Under the pieces are notes generated by a model. The model had not been told where the DNA came from and did not search any database. It was given only the letters and a program-made list of their open reading frames with translations. Shown piece by piece: positions 1 to 7,185 of a DNA stretch of 64,000 nucleotides (the first letter of the stretch is position 1; every line of letters begins with the position of its first letter). Both the position numbers and the translations under genes were made by a program. This DNA is from Chitinophaga sp. CB10. GTDB lineage: Bacteria; Bacteroidota; Bacteroidia; Chitinophagales; Chitinophagaceae. The stretch lies in contig MLAV02000007.1 of NCBI GenBank assembly GCA_001870995.2, positions 1 through 64,000 on the forward strand. The letters are read 5' to 3'.

Positions 1-68
1 CATGGTCAAGATTAAAGTTAATGAATCAATTCATAACTCTAATTCTTATGGCCGAAGTTCGGGGAAGT

Positions 69-338
69 CTACACCATACTCCTAAACTGGCTGTGGAAAT
101 TGGTTAACCGCATATAGTAATCTATTGTAGCCTTATCAACTTTTACCGTCTTTATTTCTTTACCAAACAACACGGAAGTAATGAATTTAGCCTTTGTATT
201 CACACCTGATTTCTCAAACATTGCTAAAAATCGGGCGTTTTCATCATCGGTGAGCCTGAACATATACCTGTTTTGTGCAGGGTTCAGCTTCGGTTTTCTA
301 CCACCTTTGTTCCATTTTTTTCTTTGATTTCCATCCAT
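69..338 (-). CDS. MobA/MobC-like relaxosome accessory protein, C-terminally truncated
   Basis: The 89-aa product has the layout of the small ribbon-helix-helix mobilization proteins of Bacteroidota ICEs: a basic GGRKPK N-terminus, a 'YMFRLTDDENARFLAMFE' helix region and the core 'RLTNFHSQFRS'. In the family this core is normally followed by a GVNYNQ-type segment and roughly 50 more residues that contact the relaxase. Here a stop codon comes two residues after FRS. Deleting or adding one base near position 86 would put Gly-Val-Asp-Phe in frame, resembling GVNY, but homology seems to end there. No relaxase gene is visible in the window. It probably acted at oriT to help the relaxase; the present copy is likely inactive or part of an interrupted gene. 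The start follows an AT-rich leader without a clear ribosome-binding site. Confidence 0.55.
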   Translation of the reverse strand: MDGNQRKKWNKGGRKPKLNPAQNRYMFRLTDDENARFLAMFEKSGVNTKAKFITSVLFGKEIKTVKVDKATIDYYMRLTNFHSQFRSMV

Positions 339-402
339 AACAATCCATTTTTAATTTTTCAACCATTCGACTTCGGAGAAATGGTTTAGCTCCCTGCGTA
401 AG

Positions 403-458
403 GGCAAGTGGTTTTGAGCAGCGGAATTTATTTCGAGCAGCTCAAAACACAACTTGCC
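403..458. other. Long imperfect inverted repeat upstream of mobA, candidate oriT/nic region
   Basis: Arms at 403-419 (GGCAAGT-GGTTTTGAGC) and 440-458 (GCTCAAAACACAACTTGCC) pair over about 15 bases around a 20-base AT-rich loop. The repeat lies 65 bases upstream of the MobA-like gene, where oriT sites of Bacteroidota mobilizable elements are usually found. It is not followed by a T-run, so it is unlikely to be a terminator. The function is inferred from position and shape only. Confidence 0.4.
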
Positions 459-870
459 AATATCTGATGATATTAAAAATCCGCTCTTTCAGGCGGATTG
501 TAGTTAGCAAGGGAAATGCCCATTTCCTGTATCAAATTTCGGAAAGAATAACAGATACACCGCAAGCCAATGAACGCCAAATAGTGCCACTGACTGCCAG
601 CAATATTTTGTATCTGATTTGATAGAAAGAGGTCTATCAACCCGTCTTTAAGGGTATATAGATGGGCGACATTCAGTAATGCACACATTCCTGCAATCCT
701 GATAGCCGGATTGCAAGAATGCAAGACCGACAGCCTAACGGCTCGCAATCAAACAAGATTACACCTTTGCTTGCAGGCAAGTTTAAGTCGCTACTTTGAC
801 GGTACGTTTCTTCCTCATAAATTGTTTCCAAAAGAAAAAAACAGAAAAAAAAGAAAGCCATTCAATCAAG

Positions 871-1009
871 GCGGACAGGCGGAAAAACCAAAAGGAAACG
901 GAATAAGTCCCGAAGGGTGGCAGGGCAACACAACAACCCGGCGAAGCCACCTTATCTGCCCTGCCATTATGCCGTAAGCTTTTGGTTGGGCGGTGCGGTG
1001 GGTGTCCGC
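871..1009. other. Nested inverted-repeat region of unknown role in the mobile element
   Basis: Three pairs of arms nest around one centre: 871-877 with 1003-1009 (GCGGACA/TGTCCGC), 886-894 with 979-987 (AACCAAAAG/CTTTTGGTT), and 919-927 with 957-965 (GGCAGGGCA/TGCCCTGCC). A competing short pair is 916-921 with 946-951 (GGTGGC/GCCACC). All arms are exact. The surrounding 339-1153 stretch has no convincing gene. It could be an origin of transfer, a recombination-regulating site or a structured leader RNA. Confidence 0.45.
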
Positions 1010-1153
1010 TTTATCTTTGCTACCTTTTTATTCTTTTTTGGACACATTTTAACTATTCAATTTGGTAACTGAACGCCAAATGCTACCTCTGAAAGCAACA
1101 TTGGAAAGACCTGTATAAGTACCTTATATTTTTGAAGTCTAAATTGATTAGGT

Positions 1154-1450
1154 ATGGAAATAACGGTTTTAGACATTCAGATTTTAAAGGCATTGCACAG
1201 GGAAGTAAAGGAAGTTTCTCTATTGATTGGGGAAATTACCGCACCCTACAAAGCATTGCAACAGGCAACGAAATGGCTCGACCAACAGGAAGCTTGCCAA
1301 CTGCTCAATATCAGCAAAAGAACGTTACAGACGTACAGGGCAAAAGGTATTCTTGGGGCAACGCAAATCAACCGGAAGACTTATTTCAGATTATCCGACG
1401 TGGAATTACTGATGCAGGGAGAGCAACAATTAAAAAAGCAAAGGAAATGA
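1154..1450 (+). CDS. Small helix-turn-helix protein, excisionase/MerR-like
   Basis: This 98-aa protein has an N-terminal helical region followed by a winged HTH at about residues 41-88: 'LDQQEACQLLNISKRTLQTY' and then 'FRLSDVELLM'. This is the DNA-binding arrangement of the excisionase-like and regulatory proteins encoded in pairs on Bacteroidota ICEs (compare Xis2c/Xis2d of CTnDOT). It overlaps the next gene by four bases (ATGA), so the two are probably translationally coupled, and the next product carries the same fold. The likely role is control of excision or transfer genes. An overlapping longer reading frame from 1132 is out of frame with this gene and is only the extension of the second gene. 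Confidence 0.7.
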   Translation: MEITVLDIQILKALHREVKEVSLLIGEITAPYKALQQATKWLDQQEACQLLNISKRTLQTYRAKGILGATQINRKTYFRLSDVELLMQGEQQLKKQRK

Positions 1451-1728
1451 AACAGATTGGAAATTCAAACGAGGATATGCTTGCCCTGCTCGAGGCTGTG
1501 GTAGGCATCAAAAACGAACTGCTGTATATCAGGGAATATTTCCACCCATTATTGCAAGGGGAAATTTACTTGTCAGGCGAACAGGTTTGCGAGATGCTTC
1601 ACATCAGCAAACGGACGTTGCAACAGTATAGAGATGACGGACTGATACCTTTTATCAAGCTCGAACGGAAAATCCTTTTCCGTGAAAGCGATATTGTGAG
1701 GGTGTTGGAAGATAACTATCAGCGTTAG
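1447..1728 (+). CDS. Small helix-turn-helix protein, paralogue of the upstream gene
   Basis: This 93-aa protein starts at the ATG inside the ATGA overlap with the preceding stop. Residues ~38-88 form an HTH much like its neighbour ('LSGEQVCEMLHISKRTLQQY' and 'FRESDIVRVLEDNY'). The N-terminal part ('MLALLEAVVGIKNELLYIRE') is predicted helical and may dimerise. The reading frame stays open upstream to 1132, but that extension overlaps the first HTH gene entirely, so the coupled start at 1447 is preferred. It likely works with its neighbour on the element's excision or transfer control. A hairpin terminator follows 50 bases after the stop. Confidence 0.7.
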   Translation: MKQIGNSNEDMLALLEAVVGIKNELLYIREYFHPLLQGEIYLSGEQVCEMLHISKRTLQQYRDDGLIPFIKLERKILFRESDIVRVLEDNYQR

Positions 1729-1778
1729 CCGATTAAAAGAATATTTTGAAACTGTAACTGTATGGGTCAATTAAAGAA

Positions 1779-1816
1779 ACAGCCCATCGCTTTAAGCGAT
1801 GGGCTGTACTGTTTTT
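1779..1816. terminator. Strong hairpin terminator after the HTH pair
   Basis: A perfect 14-base inverted repeat (1779-1792 and 1794-1807, core AGCCCATCGC/GCGATGGGCT) is followed on the + strand by ACTGTTTTT. On the minus strand it is followed by TTTCTTT, so it may also serve the convergent gene at 1906-2469. Confidence 0.75.
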
Positions 1817-1848
1817 ACATTTTATGGATAACGGTGCTTTGCGTAGTG

Positions 1849-1876
1849 GCGGTAAAGTCCGCAGGAACTTTACCGC
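1849..1876. repeat. Perfect 10-base inverted repeat, 8-base loop
   Basis: GCGGTAAAGT at 1849-1858 pairs exactly with ACTTTACCGC at 1867-1876 around CCGCAGGA. No T-run follows on either strand. It lies between the terminator at 1779 and the 3' end of the cargo gene. It may be a second processing or terminator stem or a protein-binding site; nothing in the sequence decides this. Confidence 0.4.
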
Positions 1877-1905
1877 TTGAACGTCAGCCCTCTTACCACA
1901 ACCCC

Positions 1906-2469
1906 TTATAAGGCGTTTTTTCTGTCATTCGTTCTATTGTCAGAATGTGAAATATATTGTCCTGCGTTTGGTGCATAGTCAAAATATATTGCACGTCCTT
2001 GTTTTATGTCATCTGCTTGCTCGTTTGTCAATAATAGTTTTTGTTCAAATATTTTTTTCGTTGTCCTGTTAACTAAATCCGCATACACTTCAAGTCTGTA
2101 TTCTCCTGCAACAAAAACCCATTGTTCATTTTTAGGAAGTAAAAAATGATGATAAAGCGATACCCCTGTCTTACTTGCAAATAAATCGCTTCCACGAACT
2201 ATTCCTTTGTCGTCATAAGCCCAAACATTAAAATTTTGTATAGTTTCTGCTCTAAAAATCTTGACGAACATATTTTGAATATATTGTCCTTGTTCGGCTG
2301 TGGCATAAAGTAAAGTCCTGAGAACTATTTTAGGCTCGTCATTTCCATTTTGTCCTACAAAGCAAATCATTGATGGTCGTGTCATTTTTAAGTGTCCTTT
2401 CCGAACACGTGTCAACCAAAAAGTCAGTCCCGAAATGAGTAGAGATATTATTGAAATTGTCAAAGCCAT
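1906..2469 (-). CDS. Hypothetical membrane-anchored protein, element cargo
   Basis: I do not recognise the family. The 187-aa product starts with one hydrophobic segment (residues ~1-20, 'MALTISIISLLISGLTFWLT') followed by a basic RVRKGH stretch, so it is probably anchored in the inner membrane with the rest in the cytoplasm. The soluble part is predicted mostly beta ('WVFVAGEYRLEVYADLVN') and has no cysteine pairs or recognisable catalytic motif. The C-terminal ~25 residues are polar and probably disordered. It is a single gene between the HTH pair and int, the usual place for accessory cargo, and it is AT-rich like the rest of the element. A defence or regulatory role is possible but not supported by any motif. 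Confidence 0.5.
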   Translation of the reverse strand: MALTISIISLLISGLTFWLTRVRKGHLKMTRPSMICFVGQNGNDEPKIVLRTLLYATAEQGQYIQNMFVKIFRAETIQNFNVWAYDDKGIVRGSDLFASKTGVSLYHHFLLPKNEQWVFVAGEYRLEVYADLVNRTTKKIFEQKLLLTNEQADDIKQGRAIYFDYAPNAGQYISHSDNRTNDRKNAL

Positions 2470-2548
2470 ATTTTATTTTCTATTGTCAGTCTGTTGATTT
2501 ACTGGTGTCTAAGTTTACTAATTTTTATAAATAGCTAAAGTACAAAAA

Positions 2549-2572
2549 AAGCCAATGCTTATAACATTGACT
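2549..2572 (-). terminator. Terminator of the integrase gene
   Basis: Just downstream of the int stop, AGTCAATG and CATTGGCT pair (2565-2572 and 2550-2557) on the minus strand, followed by TTTTTTTGTA. Confidence 0.65.
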
Positions 2573-2594
2573 TTCCCTGATTGCTTTATAGGTT

Positions 2595-3845
2595 TTAGAG
2601 TTGCGAAACAAAAGAGCGTTCCAAACTCTTAAATTTGTGCGATACTTTTTGCATATCTTTTCCGACTTTCTCGTTGAGTATCTTGGCGTAAATCTGTGTA
2701 GTGGCAATGTTTTTATGTCCTAACATTTTGCTCAAACTTTCAAGTGGAACGCCCTCGCTTAAAAATAGGGTGGCAAATGTATGGCGTGCCAAATGAAAAG
2801 TTACTTTCTTCTCTTTAAGGCAGTCTATTTGTTTGGATATTCGTTTCAAACTATCATTGCAGACCGTGTTTGAGGGTACGGGAAATACCTTGCCGTCCTT
2901 TGATAATCCTGCATATTTCTCGATAATCATTTTAGGAATATCCAACAGCATCACGTTTGACGATGTAGCCGTTTTCTTCCTGCGTACGATAATCCACCTG
3001 TTACCGTCAAAGAAATCTTGGATGTTGTTGTTTTTAAGCCCTTTCATATCCGAATAGGAAAGCCCTGTAAAGCAACTGAAAACAAACAGGTCTTTAACCA
3101 ACTCGTCTTTTTTTATGTTGCAGTTGAACGTTACAAGCTGTTCCAGCTCATTGCGCAACAGATAGCCCCTGTCTTTGTCCTTTTTGGTATTCTTGTATTC
3201 GCTGAATGGATTAAAGGCAAGATGCTTTCTGCTCATTGCCAATCGGCATAGCGTGGTAAAACCAATCATATACAGCCAAATGGTGTTGTGGGTTAAACTC
3301 TGGTCATCACGCAGGTAGTAATCAAAGTCCTGTACAAAATCAGGGGTAAGGTCGTTAAACGATACATCAGAATAGCCGTATTTTGTAAGTGCAAAATTCC
3401 GCAGGTGCTTTAAAAGCGTTTTGTACTTCCTGCGTGTTCCGATAACCCGAAGTCCGCTATCGACCTTTTTCTCATAGTCGGACAGGAACTGTTCGTAGAA
3501 TTTGAAAAAGGTCAGCTCTCCGCTTTCCATACCGAGAAAGGCATTTTTAAGTTTCGCACTGTTTACCGCTCCCTCGTTTTTCAGGATTTTGGAATAGCAC
3601 TCCTCAATACCCAAACGTATCTTGTCAAGTTTGCCGTTCACATCCTGGGCTTCTCGGCTTTTTCCTAAAACCCTGCCGTACTTCAAATCCCAATTCATTG
3701 CGGAAATATCCAGCTTTGTAATGAATGCAGACTGTTTGCCGTTTACGGTAATCCTGCACATAACCGTAACTTTTCCGTTTTTCTTTGGGGCATTCTTTTT
3801 AAGGTAAAACAATACCTTAAACGTTGATTTTTTTGTAGTTTCCAT
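2595..3845 (-). CDS. Tyrosine recombinase (site-specific integrase), IntDOT-like
   Basis: This 416-aa protein integrates and excises the element. In order it has an arm-type DNA-binding N-terminal domain (residues ~5-85, starting at 'METTKKSTFKVLFYLKK'), a SAM-like core-binding domain (~100-205) and a catalytic domain (~215-405). Catalytic residues visible are Lys in 'RRKKTATSS', the box 'FHLARHTFAT', His in 'LGHKNIATT' and the nucleophile Tyr in 'TTQIYAKI'. The first catalytic Arg of the family is replaced by Ser in 'CFTGLSYSDMK', as known for IntDOT. The reading frame is open to 3911, but the Met at 3845 starts the conserved domain and the 22 upstream residues are unlike it. It lies next to the chromosomal glucokinase gene, as expected for int at an element end. 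Confidence 0.9.
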   Translation of the reverse strand: METTKKSTFKVLFYLKKNAPKKNGKVTVMCRITVNGKQSAFITKLDISAMNWDLKYGRVLGKSREAQDVNGKLDKIRLGIEECYSKILKNEGAVNSAKLKNAFLGMESGELTFFKFYEQFLSDYEKKVDSGLRVIGTRRKYKTLLKHLRNFALTKYGYSDVSFNDLTPDFVQDFDYYLRDDQSLTHNTIWLYMIGFTTLCRLAMSRKHLAFNPFSEYKNTKKDKDRGYLLRNELEQLVTFNCNIKKDELVKDLFVFSCFTGLSYSDMKGLKNNNIQDFFDGNRWIIVRRKKTATSSNVMLLDIPKMIIEKYAGLSKDGKVFPVPSNTVCNDSLKRISKQIDCLKEKKVTFHLARHTFATLFLSEGVPLESLSKMLGHKNIATTQIYAKILNEKVGKDMQKVSHKFKSLERSFVSQL

Positions 3846-3976
3846 ACTCACAATTCTTAATGATAAAATTAAACCTATGTGAGCTACGGAACAATATGAA
3901 AAAATGTGCAAAAAGTTGAAATACAGTATTTTAAAACGATTGTTTCTAATATTTAAAAGTAACGTTTTAGTAACCT

Positions 3977-3985
3977 TACTTTTGC
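3977..3985 (+). other. CTnDOT-like core motif / -7 promoter-like site near the element end
   Basis: TTACTTTTGC (3976-3985) matches the GTAnnTTTGC core-type sequence used by CTnDOT-family integrases at nine of ten positions. It is equally a Bacteroidota -7 box (TAnnTTTG). Its position between int and glk makes it a candidate crossover site. No second copy is in the window to confirm this. Confidence 0.3.
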
Positions 3986-4030
3986 CAATCGTTGCTTTTT
4001 TCTGCTTTTTACCTCATTACCAAAAAATCA

Positions 4031-4067
4031 TAAAACGGCTGTAAAGCCTTTATTTACAACCGTTTTA
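4031..4067 (-). terminator. Hairpin terminator, probably of glucokinase
   Basis: The 15-base arms TAAAACGGCTGTAAA (4031-4045) and TTTACAACCGTTTTA (4053-4067) pair with one mismatch. On the minus strand they are followed by TGATTTTTTGG. They lie 37 bases past the glucokinase stop, which places the element boundary to the left. Confidence 0.6.
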
Positions 4068-4103
4068 CCTGTTTTTAATCTTTGATGTATTTTTACTGAA
4101 AAT

Positions 4104-5156
4104 TTATTTTAAAAGTTGTGCGTAATAGGCTGCACCCCAAAGCGCTGCCTTATCATTATTTACAATATGAATAGGCACACCGGAAAGTAACTCCGCCATC
4201 CTGTCCCCCTGTATATAATGATTGTAAAACTCGCCGGTCTCCAACAGGGGCGCAATCTTTGGCGGAATACCACCGCCCAGGAATATCCCCCCGGTAGATT
4301 TGTACTTCAACGCCAGATCCGCAGACACACGGGCCAGGTATCTCACAAATAACTCCATCGTCTTCTTCGTAATGCTGGCATCCGCCATCAGGGCGGATTT
4401 ACTGATCACGGCCGACTTATCCCCCTTCAGGATCGCTTCCCTTAAACTACTGCTTTCCTCATAGCCCATCACATCCCTCAAAAACACATAGATATCATAA
4501 ATTCCAGGACCGGATATTACCCGCTCCCAACTCGCTATCTCGTATTTCTCCTGCAGGTATTTCAACAACTTAATATCTACATCATTGCGCGCAGCAAAAT
4601 CAGAATGCCCTCCTTCCGACGCAAACGGATGGTGATGCTGCCCGTCCCAGTAAAGGCCGGCCATACCCAATCCCGTACCCGGCGCTATGATCGCCATATT
4701 GCCTTTGCGACTCCCTTCGCCACGGTGCAGCGTCGTGATATGCTCCGGCGATAAGGTTGCCAGCCCGTAAGCCGTCGCTTCCAGGTCGTTGATCAGGGCC
4801 ACCAGCTCCACGCCCGTCGCCTGGCGGATTTCCCCGGTCGTCAGCTCCCGTGATAAATTAGTCAGCTGCACCGTACCGTTGAACACAGGTCCTGCAACAC
4901 CAATGCATATACGCTCTACTGGTGTATCCCGGCTTTCTGCCAGGAAATTCACGAACATATCCGTGATATTTTCATAATCACGGGACACATAAGTCTTCTC
5001 CCTGACAATATCTAACTCCCCATCAATAGCGCTGTAAAGCGCCAGATTGGTTTTAGTACCGCCCAGGTCGCCTGCCAGCAGGTATATCTTCTCCGTCGTA
5101 TGGTCCGCCTCCGGAAAAGCCGGAAGGTATTGCTGCTTTTTCAATTGCTGCGTCAT
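4104..5156 (-). CDS. glk: Glucokinase
   Basis: The 350-aa protein phosphorylates glucose with ATP to glucose-6-phosphate. It belongs to the bacterial Glk family of the actin/hexokinase fold, not to ROK kinases. The phosphate-binding loop 'GDLGGTKTN' is at residues 29-37, a substrate-binding 'LINDLEATAYG' follows at about 143-153, and 'APGTGLGMAGL' and 'SEGGHSDFA' complete the active site. 'IFLGGGIPPKI' forms the late ATP-binding part. Length and motif order are as in the family. It is divergent from a GH15 enzyme that would release glucose from alpha-glucosides and close to trehalose synthesis genes, so it probably traps that glucose. The first ATG gives about 20 residues before the conserved start. 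Confidence 0.93.
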   Translation of the reverse strand: MTQQLKKQQYLPAFPEADHTTEKIYLLAGDLGGTKTNLALYSAIDGELDIVREKTYVSRDYENITDMFVNFLAESRDTPVERICIGVAGPVFNGTVQLTNLSRELTTGEIRQATGVELVALINDLEATAYGLATLSPEHITTLHRGEGSRKGNMAIIAPGTGLGMAGLYWDGQHHHPFASEGGHSDFAARNDVDIKLLKYLQEKYEIASWERVISGPGIYDIYVFLRDVMGYEESSSLREAILKGDKSAVISKSALMADASITKKTMELFVRYLARVSADLALKYKSTGGIFLGGGIPPKIAPLLETGEFYNHYIQGDRMAELLSGVPIHIVNNDKAALWGAAYYAQLLK

Positions 5157-5323
5157 CGTTCGAAAATCTTGGAATTAAAAATAGCGATTATTCACCGAAA
5201 CTGAGTTCCCAAAATATTGCAAAAATCAGCCCGCACCTCATTTTGTGGAACATCATTTGCAAACAGAACAATTTTTGCGAGAGAAATGTATTTGATTAAA
5301 GCTTTCATATCCAACCTGATCAT

Positions 5324-7105
5324 ATGGAAAGACATACCTACAAGACTGGCATTATCGGAAACTGCGCTTATATCGCACATGTAAATCTCAACACCAACAT
5401 TGACTGGCTCTGCTGGCCGCGTATGGACAGTACTTTCCTGTTCGGCGGCTTGCTGGACAAACAAAAGGGCGGCGAATTTTCCATATTGCCCGAGGGGCAT
5501 TATACCTCTCACCAATATTATATGGAGAATACCAATATCCTCTGCACGGAAATCACCACCGCCGAAGGCAGCTACCGCATTACCGACGTGGCGCCCCGCT
5601 TCATCCAGTACGAACGCTTCTTCAAGCCCCTCATGCTGATCCGCAAGGTGGAACCCATCGAAGGCGCGCCCCGTATTAAAGTGAAGTGCCGGCCCGTTTG
5701 CGATTACGGCTCCCGGGAACTGGCCCCCCTCCGCGGCAGCAGCCATATCGAATTCATAGGCTGCGAAGAACGCATCCGCCTCACTACCAATATCGCAATC
5801 AATTATATTATAGACGAAGAGCTGTTCGTCCTGAACGATACCCGCTACCTGCTCCTTACCTACGGCCACCCGCTGGAAGCGCCGCTGGAAAGCACGGCCG
5901 AGCGCTTCGTCCGGGAAACGACCCTCTACTGGCGCAGCTGGATTAAACAGTCCTCCATCGCCAACTACTTCCAGCCTTATGTCATCCGCTCCGCCCTCAC
6001 CCTGAAAATTCACCAGTATGAGGATACCGGCGCCATCATCGCCGCCAGCACCACCAGCCTGCCGGAGTATATGGACTCCGGCCGCAACTGGGATTACCGC
6101 TACTGCTGGATGCGCGATACCTATTATATTATAACCGCGCTCAATCACATCGGTCACTTTGAGGAAATGGAGCGCTACTTCGGGTATATTACGGACATCT
6201 CCTTCTCGGGCGATTTCCGCTACCAGCCCCTCTATGGCATTACCGGCAAAAAGAACCTGGTGGAAACCATCCTCCCTCACCTGGATGGCTACCTGGGCAA
6301 CCAGCCGGTGCGCATCGGCAACCAGGCATACGAACATATCCAGAATGATATATACGGACAGGTACTGATTTCCATGCTCCCGCTCTATACGGACCACCGT
6401 TTTATTTTCACCGAACGGAAGGACTCCGCCCGCTGGCTCAACCTCCTGCTGCAAAAAATAGAACGCACCATCGACGAAAAGGACGCCGGCATATGGGAAT
6501 TCCGCAACATGGCTAACGTGCACTGCTATACGAACCTCTTCCAGTGGGCCGGCTGCTGCGCCGCGGAAAAAATGGCCCGCACCATCCACAACGAGGACCT
6601 CATGAAACGCGCCATCGCCCTGAAAGAACGGGCCGCCGCACATATCGAAAGCTGCTACGATCCTGAACGTAAAGTATATACGAATGCCGCCGGCAGCAAA
6701 CACCTGGACGCCAGCACCTTACAGCTGATCATGATGAACTACCTGGACCCGAATTCACAACGGGCGAAGGATCACCTGGCGGCCCTCGAAAAAGAGCTCA
6801 AAACGGAAGACGGCCTGTTTTACCGCTACCTCCATTCGGACGACTTCGGGAAACCCAAAGCCACCTTCCTCGTTTGCGCCTTCTGGTACGTGGAAGCCCT
6901 CGCCTGCGTAGGCCGGCTCGACGACGCGCAGCGCGAATTTGAAAGGCTGCTCCAATACAGCAACCACCTCCTGCTCTTCAGCGAGGACGTGGAATCCGGC
7001 AATGGCAGCCAGTGGGGCAACTTCCCGCAAGCGTATAGCCATGTGGGTTTGATGAATGCCGCCTACCGGATTGCAATGAAACTGGACGTGCCGATATTCC
7101 TGTAA
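5324..7105 (+). CDS. Glycoside hydrolase family 15 (glucoamylase/trehalase-like)
   Basis: This 593-aa GH15 protein is predicted to release glucose from an alpha-glucoside by inversion. The first ~240 residues form the beta-sandwich domain seen in bacterial and archaeal GH15 enzymes ('GIIGNCAYIAHVN', 'IDWLCWPR'). The rest is the (alpha/alpha)6 barrel with 'WDYRYCWMRDT' (256-266), 'GIWEFRN' carrying the candidate acid Glu392, and 'NFPQAYSHVGL' (from 566) near the candidate base. There is no signal peptide, so it acts in the cytoplasm. Cytoplasmic GH15 members include true trehalases. Because it sits between glucokinase and a trehalose-6-phosphate synthase/phosphatase, trehalose is a likely substrate, though short maltodextrins cannot be excluded. 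It converges on the otsBA fusion gene. Confidence 0.85.
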   Translation: MERHTYKTGIIGNCAYIAHVNLNTNIDWLCWPRMDSTFLFGGLLDKQKGGEFSILPEGHYTSHQYYMENTNILCTEITTAEGSYRITDVAPRFIQYERFFKPLMLIRKVEPIEGAPRIKVKCRPVCDYGSRELAPLRGSSHIEFIGCEERIRLTTNIAINYIIDEELFVLNDTRYLLLTYGHPLEAPLESTAERFVRETTLYWRSWIKQSSIANYFQPYVIRSALTLKIHQYEDTGAIIAASTTSLPEYMDSGRNWDYRYCWMRDTYYIITALNHIGHFEEMERYFGYITDISFSGDFRYQPLYGITGKKNLVETILPHLDGYLGNQPVRIGNQAYEHIQNDIYGQVLISMLPLYTDHRFIFTERKDSARWLNLLLQKIERTIDEKDAGIWEFRNMANVHCYTNLFQWAGCCAAEKMARTIHNEDLMKRAIALKERAAAHIESCYDPERKVYTNAAGSKHLDASTLQLIMMNYLDPNSQRAKDHLAALEKELKTEDGLFYRYLHSDDFGKPKATFLVCAFWYVEALACVGRLDDAQREFERLLQYSNHLLLFSEDVESGNGSQWGNFPQAYSHVGLMNAAYRIAMKLDVPIFL

Positions 7106-7150
7106 TGAAACGAGCATACCAGGCCATCCCCTACCGCATTTCGCCAAAAA

Positions 7151-7185
7151 CAAAAAGGCCAGTGGCATACCCACTGGCCTTTCCC
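7151..7185 (-). terminator. Terminator of the trehalose synthesis gene
   Basis: AAAGGCCAGTGG (7154-7165) and CCACTGGCCTTT (7171-7182) pair perfectly around CATAC. The minus strand continues with TTGTTTTTGG. On the plus strand the downstream sequence is less T-rich, but the stem could act on both converging transcripts. Confidence 0.8.

Larger units (their letters stand above)
1..4030. mobile_element. Integrase-proximal end of an integrative (conjugative/mobilizable) element
   Basis: The segment groups a MobA-like relaxosome gene (truncated), a structured non-coding region, two small excisionase-like HTH genes, an unknown cargo gene and a tyrosine recombinase next to a chromosomal glucokinase gene. 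It is clearly more AT-rich than the DNA that follows, and its genes have no link to the sugar genes beside it. Bacteroidota ICEs and mobilizable transposons of the CTnDOT type carry int near one end and mob/oriT nearby. The left end lies outside the window. The right limit is inferred to lie between the int start (3845) and the hairpin at 4031-4067 that I assign to the glucokinase gene. Neither att site was identified by direct repeats. Confidence 0.7.

Noticed and set aside
473..748. 91-aa minus-strand open frame upstream of the mob gene
   Set aside because: The sequence has no recognisable domain, is Cys-rich in an odd pattern, overlaps another open frame, and lies in the structured non-coding part of the element.
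711..977. 88-aa plus-strand open frame
   Set aside because: It covers the nested inverted repeats and its product is low in hydrophobic core residues, with no domain; better explained as a structured DNA/RNA region.
1132..1446. N-terminal extension of the second HTH protein
   Set aside because: It would overlap the whole first HTH gene out of frame; the ATGA-coupled start at 1447 fits the domain.
5192..6703. 503-aa open frame antisense to the GH15 gene
   Set aside because: The GH15 protein has full family motifs; the antisense frame is a by-product of GC-rich codon usage and has no recognisable domain.
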